Below the pieces are notes generated by a model that saw only the letters and a list, made by a program, of their open reading frames with translations, made no database searches and was not told the origin of the DNA. From positions 1 to 52,534 of IMG/VR virus record IMGVR_UViG_3300034072_000552: a DNA stretch of 52,534 bases; one strand, 5' to 3'. The position numbers and the translations under genes are program-made. Source of the DNA: a virus. Shown in pieces: positions 47,677-52,534 of this stretch (positions are counted from its first letter, which is position 1; each line of letters opens with the position of its first letter).

Positions 47677-48389
47677 ACATCACGAGAAATCAGCTACTGA
47701 TCAATATCTGTGTCGCGCTCGCGGCTTACTGGACTTTGGGATGGTACATTCCAGGCCCGATCCTTTCTGTGACGCTTTCTGTGTTCGCCGTCCTTGTCGG
47801 GCTGGCAATCATTTTCAAATATTTCCAAGGCTGGTACGGCGTCCTTTGGAAGGGTGAGCGATCCCCGGAGCACAAGAGAGCTCATCTCGGGGCTATCGGC
47901 ATTCCCGGCGTGGCGGCCTCCGTTGTATACGGAGGCGTTTTTACGCTGCTGTGGAACCTTTTCGGACAGCCCCCGGATTGGCTCGGCACTCCAGCATCTA
48001 ACTTCAGCCGTCTGGTTCTGGTAGCAAGTTGCGTGGCGCTCTATATGACCCCGGACGATTTGAGAGGGAAATACAGCCTGCCTTCGCAGGTGTGGCTTAT
48101 TATTCTTTTCGTCACTGCGACTGTTACCGCGTACCTTCTGGGCGCATACGTGGAAGACCGGCCCCAGTTCTCGGTTATCCGCCCCGCTCACTGGGCGGAG
48201 TGTACGCGGGAAAAGCCAGTTTGGATCGCTTCCGGGTCGAAATATTACCACGGCCCAGACAGCCCCTGGAGGGAGTTGATAAGGGCTCGCGGGTGCTTCG
48301 CTACGGTTGAAGAGGCTCGTGTTGCTGGTTTTCTCCCGCCTCCCGTCTTAACGTCAAAAACCGAAAAACCTAAGAAAGTCGTTCCCTAG
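47673..48389 (+). CDS. Polytopic membrane protein with C-terminal domain
   Basis: A 238-residue protein with about five membrane helices (residues ~9-27, 31-49, 78-97, 111-128, 140-158). The soluble C-terminal part (KPVWIASGSKYYHGPDSPWR, GCFATVEEARVAGFLP) resembles Ada-type zinc-binding or sunset-like domains that contain Cys and His, though the fit is loose. It is the last gene of the virion half, and a GTTAAGA unit lies inside its 3' end. Function unknown; host-membrane modification is possible. Confidence 0.6.
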   Translation: MNITRNQLLINICVALAAYWTLGWYIPGPILSVTLSVFAVLVGLAIIFKYFQGWYGVLWKGERSPEHKRAHLGAIGIPGVAASVVYGGVFTLLWNLFGQPPDWLGTPASNFSRLVLVASCVALYMTPDDLRGKYSLPSQVWLIILFVTATVTAYLLGAYVEDRPQFSVIRPAHWAECTREKPVWIASGSKYYHGPDSPWRELIRARGCFATVEEARVAGFLPPPVLTSKTEKPKKVVP

Positions 48390-48600
48390 CTAAGACGAAA
48401 AAAGCCCAGAAGGCGTGGGGGTATCTTAACGTTCTTAACGTTCTCTAGTGACTTTATATTCGCCGGTGATACGTCATTTACATATACCCCTTATTTAAAG
48501 TTAAGAAACATAAGAAAGTTAAGATTTCCCCAGCCTGACTGGAGATTGAGCGTCTTAACTTCGCGGTAACCGGCTCGGCGAAGTTAAGAACGTTAAGACG
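48390..48600. repeat. GTTAAGA repeat array, copy 2
   Basis: Gene-free stretch 48390-48672. Seven GTTAAGA/TCTTAAC units (starts 48424, 48433, 48500, 48518, 48553, 48583, 48592), with an eighth at 48346 inside the previous gene. The 54-base core 48471-48524 is identical to 22245-22298, and order and orientation of the flanking units match copy 1. It lies upstream of the SNF2-like helicase promoter. Confidence 0.85.
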
Positions 48601-48619
48601 CCTCCCCACCCCTCTGGGC

Positions 48620-48648
48620 TAGACTGCCGCGCCCCGGCTCGCTATCTT
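48620..48648 (+). promoter_or_regulatory. Predicted promoter for replication half
   Basis: TAGACT (48620-48625), 17 bases, TATCTT (48643-48648); +1 near 48655, where the leader AGAAATGGAG begins (48657). It lies 20 bases downstream of the last repeat pair of array copy 2. Confidence 0.5.
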
Positions 48649-48672
48649 CCGGGATAAGAAATGGAGCATTCA

Positions 48673-50154
48673 ATGTACGTACCTTACACGAAGCCCTTCC
48701 AGCATCAGGCCGATCACTTCGACCAGCACAAGGCGTCGGAAAACTATGCCTTGTTTTGGGAGCAGGGTTGCGGCAAGACGAAGCCCAATATTGATACTAT
48801 CGCACACCTGTGGACCGAAGGTGAAATCCAGGGGGCCATTATTGTCGCCCCGAATGGCGTTCACCGCAACTGGATCACCGACGAGCTGCCCACGCACCTC
48901 CCGCCGGAGCTTCTCGAAGGTATGGAGCTTCACGCCTACCACCCCGATACCCCGGGGGTGAAGTATCGGCAGGAGCAGGTGCGCGACCTTCTCAACACCA
49001 ACCGCTTCCCGCTCCTCGCCATCAGCTATGAAGCGTGGCAGACGGATATGGGGAAGAAAGCCGTTTGGCAGATGATGAAGAAGCGCCGCGTGTTCTGCGG
49101 GCTCGATGAATCCCACCGCGTCAAGACGCCTTCGGCGAAGTCCACAATGTCGATCCTCGCCGGGGGCAAGCATGCCGCCTATCGCCGGATCATGTCCGGC
49201 ACGCCGGTCCCTAACGGTCCCTTTGACATATACAGCCAAGTCAAGTTTCTTGACCCGGACTTCTGGAAGCGCGAGCTTGATATTGACAGCTTCACTGCTT
49301 TCAAGGCGTATTTCGGCGTTTGGGATGTGGGTTACACCAAGCAGATGGTGAAGGGTCGTCTCAAGACGATTGAATATCCAATCCTTGATTGCTACAACAA
49401 TCTTGAGGAGCTGTATACAGCACTGAAGTTGATCAGTAGCCGCGTGACTAAGGATGAGGTCTTGGACCTCCCTCAGAAGCTCTTCAGCAAGCGTTACTAC
49501 GACATGACGCCGACGCAGGCGCGCATGTACAGGGAGCTTGACGAGGAGTTCATGACGTTCATGGATAGCGGAGAGCTTGTGGCTGCTCCACTGGCAATCG
49601 TTCGCCTCCTTCGCATGCAGCAGGTCCTGTGTGGCTATCTCCCAGTGGAGGCCGGTCAGGAGCCGGTGGAGCTTATCGACCGCGACCGCAACCCCCGTTT
49701 GAGGGCCTATCAGGAGAAGATCGAAGACACCCCCGGAAAGGCGATCACTTGGGCCGTGTGGACCCGGGATTTGGACATGATTATGGAGAGCCTCGTAAAG
49801 ATGGGTCGCAAGCCCGTCCGTTATGACGGCACCCGTTCCTCAGACGAGCTTCAGCGCGCTAAGGACGCCTTCAAGAAGGGTGACGCAACCGACTTCGTGG
49901 CGAACGTCTCTATGTGCGAGGGCTTGACCTTGAATGAGGCCAAGTCTACGATCTATTTCAACAATAATTACAATCTCCGCATGCGTCTCCAGAGCGAAGA
50001 CCGTAATCACCGCATCGGACAGGTCGATCACGTGGATTACACCGATCTGGTATGCGCCAGCACCCGAGATGAGCACGCGATTGAAGCGCTAGTCAAGAAA
50101 CTTGAAGTTGCCAGCGTGATTCTCGGGGACAAAATGAAGGACTGGATCAGATGA
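48673..50154 (+). CDS. SNF2-like SF2 helicase/ATPase
   Basis: A 493-residue superfamily 2 translocase. Walker A is EQGCGKT (K35), DEAH-type box is DESH (D145-H148), motif III is SGTPVPN, and motif VI is QSEDRNHRIGQ. The HRIGQ form is typical of SNF2/RapA-like proteins. It may remodel protein-DNA complexes or help replication or recombination. I chose ATG 48673, since the earlier ATG at 48661 lies inside the ribosome-site leader AGAAATGGAG that recurs before other genes. It opens the replication half. Confidence 0.86.
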   Translation: MYVPYTKPFQHQADHFDQHKASENYALFWEQGCGKTKPNIDTIAHLWTEGEIQGAIIVAPNGVHRNWITDELPTHLPPELLEGMELHAYHPDTPGVKYRQEQVRDLLNTNRFPLLAISYEAWQTDMGKKAVWQMMKKRRVFCGLDESHRVKTPSAKSTMSILAGGKHAAYRRIMSGTPVPNGPFDIYSQVKFLDPDFWKRELDIDSFTAFKAYFGVWDVGYTKQMVKGRLKTIEYPILDCYNNLEELYTALKLISSRVTKDEVLDLPQKLFSKRYYDMTPTQARMYRELDEEFMTFMDSGELVAAPLAIVRLLRMQQVLCGYLPVEAGQEPVELIDRDRNPRLRAYQEKIEDTPGKAITWAVWTRDLDMIMESLVKMGRKPVRYDGTRSSDELQRAKDAFKKGDATDFVANVSMCEGLTLNEAKSTIYFNNNYNLRMRLQSEDRNHRIGQVDHVDYTDLVCASTRDEHAIEALVKKLEVASVILGDKMKDWIR

Positions 50155-50513
50155 CTGTATTTGTTGTACAAGACCATCGCCGCTACGATAAGGACACGGG
50201 ACAGCTTGTCGCTGTCTACGATCTGACCCCGGCTGAGGAATTTGGCCCCCTCAAATTTTTGCTGACGCCGACCGCTGCCCCTTGGGCAACTGAATCGATC
50301 ATCAATGATCTCTGGGACGGTCTTGAGGATTTCGGCGATGATGACTATCTGCTGATGATCGGTAATCCGGTTCTCTGCGGGCTCGCGGCGGCGGTCGCTT
50401 GCGATGTGAACCGTGGACGCATCCGGTTTCTTCAGTGGAACGGTCGGATGAAAGCATATACCCCTGTTGAAGCCCAAGTCTTCGAAGTAGCGAACGCCCC
50501 GAAGCGGGGATAA
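50151..50513 (+). CDS. Hypothetical protein
   Basis: A 120-residue protein (MTVFVVQDHRRYDKDTGQLV...) whose ATG overlaps the helicase stop (ATGA). DDDYLLMIGNPVLCGLAAAV and RIRFLQWNGRMKAYTPVE suggest a compact alpha/beta fold. I have seen similar short proteins in other phages, without known function. Confidence 0.65.
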   Translation: MTVFVVQDHRRYDKDTGQLVAVYDLTPAEEFGPLKFLLTPTAAPWATESIINDLWDGLEDFGDDDYLLMIGNPVLCGLAAAVACDVNRGRIRFLQWNGRMKAYTPVEAQVFEVANAPKRG

Positions 50514-50516
50514 CCT
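50507..50516 (+). promoter_or_regulatory. Weak promoter element before 50541 gene
   Basis: GGGGATAA (50507-50514) with TAACCT as a possible -10 (50511-50516); leader AGAAAAGGAG begins at 50525. No good -35 hexamer is present (TAGCGA at 17-base spacing). Confidence 0.35.
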
Positions 50517-50540
50517 TTGACTGTAGAAAAGGAGCACCAA

Positions 50541-51089
50541 ATGACCAGTTACGAACAACTTGCCCAAGCACCTCTCAAGACCGACAATATTCTGGCGCAG
50601 ATCGCGGGCGTGGCCCGGGATATAGTCGCCGCTGCTGACGCCGTCGCTGCGGCTGAGGAGGCCCTGAAGGACGCCCAGAAGCATCTGAAGGTCCTCAGAG
50701 AGGAAGTGATGCCGGAGCTTATGGCGGCGGCGGGACAGGAAGAATTGACCACGATTGACGGTTATGTGGTGTCGATCAAGGATATGGTACGCGGCCAGCC
50801 GACGAAGGACAAGGAGCGCGAAGCGTTCAAGTGGCTCCGGGACGGCGGCAACGGCGGGATTATCAAGAGTGAGATCAATGTTGATCTCGGCAAGGCGAAG
50901 GAAGACGAAATCCAGAAGGCCGTTGAGGCTCTCAAAGCCGCCGGTCTGACCAAGGCGTTTCACAAGCAGTCCGTTCACTGGCAGACACTCGGGTCGCTCG
51001 TGCGCGAGAAGCTTTCGAAGGGCGAAGATGTTCCTCTGGAGCTTCTTGGCGTCCATATGTGGAAGCAGGCTGATGTGAAGCCGAAGTAA
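50541..51089 (+). CDS. Conserved helical protein next to SSB gene
   Basis: A 182-residue protein. The first ~65 residues are an Ala/Glu/Lys helix probably forming a coiled coil (ADAVAAAEEALKDAQKHLKV). The rest is alpha/beta (VSIKDMVRGQPTKDKEREAF, SVHWQTLGSLVREKLSKGED). It resembles a group of phage replication-region proteins of unknown role. Leader AGAAAAGGAG fixes ATG 50541. It may partner with the SSB or SNF2-like helicase. Confidence 0.68.
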   Translation: MTSYEQLAQAPLKTDNILAQIAGVARDIVAAADAVAAAEEALKDAQKHLKVLREEVMPELMAAAGQEELTTIDGYVVSIKDMVRGQPTKDKEREAFKWLRDGGNGGIIKSEINVDLGKAKEDEIQKAVEALKAAGLTKAFHKQSVHWQTLGSLVREKLSKGEDVPLELLGVHMWKQADVKPK

Positions 51090-51203
51090 GACGCGACAGC
51101 GTCTGTCAGTTCCCGTCACCTGGGTGAGTGGTGAGGGTCAACCGCTGGTTGAGCAGGGCTAGAGCCGGTGCCCGGAAACCGCCTCATTTTAGGAGAAGCC
51201 AAA
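51090..51203 (+). promoter_or_regulatory. Structured leader of the SSB gene (run of small hairpins)
   Basis: The 114-base gap holds five short inverted repeats in a row: GACGC/GCGTC (51090-51103), TCAC/GTGA (51116-51127), TCAACC/GGTTGA (51138-51152), GGC/GCC (51157-51166) and CCGG/CCGG (51165-51175, overlapping the one before). The ribosome site TTTAGGAG follows. It may be an mRNA element for autogenous control by the SSB, as T4 gp32 does, or just a processed spacer. Confidence 0.4.
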
Positions 51204-52076
51204 ATGGCAAAGCAGACCACAGCAGTCACCAAGCAGCAGGCCCAGCTCCCGGCAGAATATGCCGGTCTGGAAGAATACGCCGGTCAGGGCCTTGAGGATA
51301 TTGACAGTTCTGATCGTTCGATCCCGTTCATCAAGGTTCTGGAAAAGAACAGCCCCGAAATCGAAACCGTGGACGGCGCGAAAGCCGGCATGTTCATCAA
51401 CACGGCGACGCAGAAGCTCTACCCGTCCATTCGCTTCGTTCCGGCTTGCCGTGACCACATGTTCGTTGAATGGGTTCCCATCGACAACGGCGGCGGTCTG
51501 GTTGCTTCCTACGGCCTGAACGAACCCATCTCACAGTGGGCCAAGTCTCAGCGTGGCAAGATCAGCCTGAAGAACGGCAACGACCTCGTGGAAACGTTCT
51601 ACTTGTTCGGCATCGTGGTGCCCGAAGAAGACGATGATGAATCCGAAGCCTACCCGGCTGTCATCTCGTTCACTTCGACCCGCATCAAGGCGTACAAGTC
51701 CATCGTCAATCGCTCGGACAGCATCATGCTTCCCGGCGCGAATGGACGCAAGTTCAAGGCTCCGTGGTTCTGCCACGTCTGGCGTATTACTTCTGAAAAG
51801 AAGGTGGACGGCAACCAGTCGTGGTATGTCTTCAACGCGGCCTTCGACAGCGAAACGAAGGATGCTGCCGGCGCACGCCTCCCTGCTGATCACCCGGTCG
51901 TCCAGATGGGTGCCGAAATGGTCAAGCAGAAGAACAGCGGCGAGCTGAAGATGTCCCAGGAAGGCGCGGCTGGCGAACAGCCTGATGTTCCCGAACGCGA
52001 AGCTTCCGGCGGCTCCAACTACGGCAAGTCCGGGGGCGGTCGCTCCAAGGAAGACATGGACGATCCTCCGTTCTGA
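51204..52076 (+). CDS. ssb: Single-stranded DNA-binding protein
   Basis: A 290-residue protein. Central beta-rich region (LYPSIRFVPACRDHMFVEWV, TFYLFGIVVPEE, AVISFTSTRIKAYKSIVN, PWFCHVWRIT) fits phage OB-fold SSBs of the kind that coat ssDNA in replication. The C terminus is Gly/Ser-rich and ends in the acidic tail EDMDDPPF, with terminal Phe, the hallmark by which SSBs recruit partner proteins. AGGAG precedes ATG 51204. A terminator follows at 52094. Confidence 0.8.
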   Translation: MAKQTTAVTKQQAQLPAEYAGLEEYAGQGLEDIDSSDRSIPFIKVLEKNSPEIETVDGAKAGMFINTATQKLYPSIRFVPACRDHMFVEWVPIDNGGGLVASYGLNEPISQWAKSQRGKISLKNGNDLVETFYLFGIVVPEEDDDESEAYPAVISFTSTRIKAYKSIVNRSDSIMLPGANGRKFKAPWFCHVWRITSEKKVDGNQSWYVFNAAFDSETKDAAGARLPADHPVVQMGAEMVKQKNSGELKMSQEGAAGEQPDVPEREASGGSNYGKSGGGRSKEDMDDPPF

Positions 52077-52093
52077 TCGCCCCGGTCAGAACC

Positions 52094-52132
52094 GCCCCGG
52101 GAGGTCTGCTTCACTCCCGGGGCATTTTGTTT
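52094..52132 (+). terminator. Intrinsic terminator after SSB gene
   Basis: GCCCCGGGAG (52094-52103) pairs perfectly with CTCCCGGGGC (52114-52123), ten-base loop, followed by ATTTTGTTT. Confidence 0.85.
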
Positions 52133-52149
52133 CAGAAATGGAGAATCAA

Positions 52150-52398
52150 ATGTTCCCGCCGCTTTCAGAGAAAATGGTTTACGTTTACCGCCTTCCGAAG
52201 GACCTGTCCAACGGGTTCTGCTTTGGGCAGGGGGTGCCGATCACGTTCACCAATGTGGATTGGTTTATGGTTTTCGACGGCGCAACCCGGGAAGACCTTC
52301 AGCAGTTCATCAAGCAGAAGCGATACGTTGGCGCTGATCAAACATATCTGGTTTGCTCGCCGGAGCTTGACGTCAGCTTCACATTCAAGGGCGAATGA
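52150..52398 (+). CDS. Small hypothetical protein before RecD-like helicase
   Basis: An 82-residue protein (MFPPLSEKMVYVYRLPKDLS...) with alternating strands (GVPITFTNVDWFMVFDGAT) and a helix (EDLQQFIKQKRY). Leader AGAAATGGAG at 52134-52143 fixes ATG 52150. It ends one base before the helicase ATG at 52400 (copy of 63), so the two are co-translated. No family recognised. Confidence 0.68.
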   Translation: MFPPLSEKMVYVYRLPKDLSNGFCFGQGVPITFTNVDWFMVFDGATREDLQQFIKQKRYVGADQTYLVCSPELDVSFTFKGE

Positions 52399-52534
52399 TA
52401 TGTCTCAGTGGTCGCCTCAACAGGAAAAGGCTTTAGCCCGCGTCAGTCGCTGGCTTCGGGACCCGGAAGACAAGCAGCTGTTTCGCCTCTTTGGGTATGC
52501 GGGAACCGGGAAGACGACGCTGGCCAAGCACCTC
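52338..52534. repeat. Terminal overlap: same sequence as 1-197
   Basis: Second copy of the wrap-around sequence; one mismatch with 1-197 (G at 52465 against T at 128). Confidence 0.95.
52400..52534 (+). CDS. 5' end of RecD/Dda-like helicase (wrap-around copy)
   Basis: Repeats codons 1-45 of the helicase gene at 63-1328, including Walker A. It is truncated only by the window edge. Confidence 0.9.
   Translation, partial: MSQWSPQQEKALARVSRWLRDPEDKQLFRLFGYAGTGKTTLAKHL

Noticed and set aside
48661-48672. ATG 48661 as start of the SNF2-like helicase
   Set aside because: This ATG is part of the AGAAATGGAG ribosome-site leader seen before other genes; ATG 48673 has the matching spacing.
51116-51175. 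tRNA-like fold in the SSB leader
   Set aside because: The stems do not match the acceptor, anticodon and T-arm lengths, and no GTTCRA T-loop is present.
1-52534. Prophage or temperate lifestyle genes, CRISPR arrays, tRNA genes
   Set aside because: I saw no integrase, excisionase, CI-like repressor, direct-repeat/spacer pattern or tRNA-like T-arm. Short tRNAs could be missed by eye, so a tRNAscan run would settle that part.

Overview
The window is one complete tailed-phage genome with a contractile (myovirus-type) tail. Bases 1-197 recur as 52338-52534 with a single mismatch, so the unique length is about 52,337 bp and the molecule is circular as assembled (circularly permuted or terminally redundant). 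Every gene I can support is on the + strand. I see no integrase, repressor, tRNA or CRISPR array, so the phage looks strictly lytic. A single-gene B12-type ribonucleotide reductase, a phage Pol I and high-50s GC fit a phage of a Gram-negative proteobacterium, perhaps an alphaproteobacterium. The spanin pair supports a Gram-negative host, but the host group is a guess.

The genome falls into two halves. Each half is headed by a copy of the same regulatory repeat, with many GTTAAGA units and a 54-bp identical core (22245-22298 and 48471-48524). The copies lie almost exactly half a genome apart. The replication and nucleotide half runs from 48673 through the join to 22014. It holds an SNF2-like helicase, an SSB, a RecD/Dda-like helicase, class II RNR, a thymidine-hypermodification cluster, a nucleoside deoxyribosyltransferase-like enzyme, a DUF3310 protein, a stand-alone DnaA domain IV-like protein, a family A DNA polymerase, dCMP deaminase, a PD-(D/E)XK nuclease, a primase-SF3 helicase, a MazG-like NTP pyrophosphatase, a DnaQ-like exonuclease and a dense run of tiny genes. 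The hypermodification cluster contains an FAD enzyme, an amino acid:DNA transferase, a P-loop 5-hmdU DNA kinase, an HMUDK helical-domain protein and a ThyA-like dUMP hydroxymethylase.

The virion and lysis half (22435-48389) runs in classical order: terminases, a portal fused to an Acb1-like 2H phosphoesterase, an SGNH hydrolase, a MuF-like protein, a protease/scaffold with an internal start, decoration and major capsid proteins, and neck genes. These are followed by sheath, tube, tail-chaperone pair with a -1 frameshift site, tape measure, baseplate, fibres, endolysin, holin and overlapping spanins.

The genes fit one plan. dCMP deaminase, RNR and the ThyA homologue feed 5-hydroxymethyl-dUMP. 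The polymerase would incorporate hmdU, and the kinase, transferase and FAD enzyme would then convert it on DNA to an aminated thymine, probably to evade restriction. The 2H domain on the portal would counter cyclic-oligonucleotide (CBASS) defence. Expression seems to rest on sigma70-like promoters of a shared form (TTGNCY-N17-TARGGT/TAAGTT). These carry a GGGGATAA/TTATCCCC element and a recurring AGAAAWGGAG leader that starts at the predicted +1.
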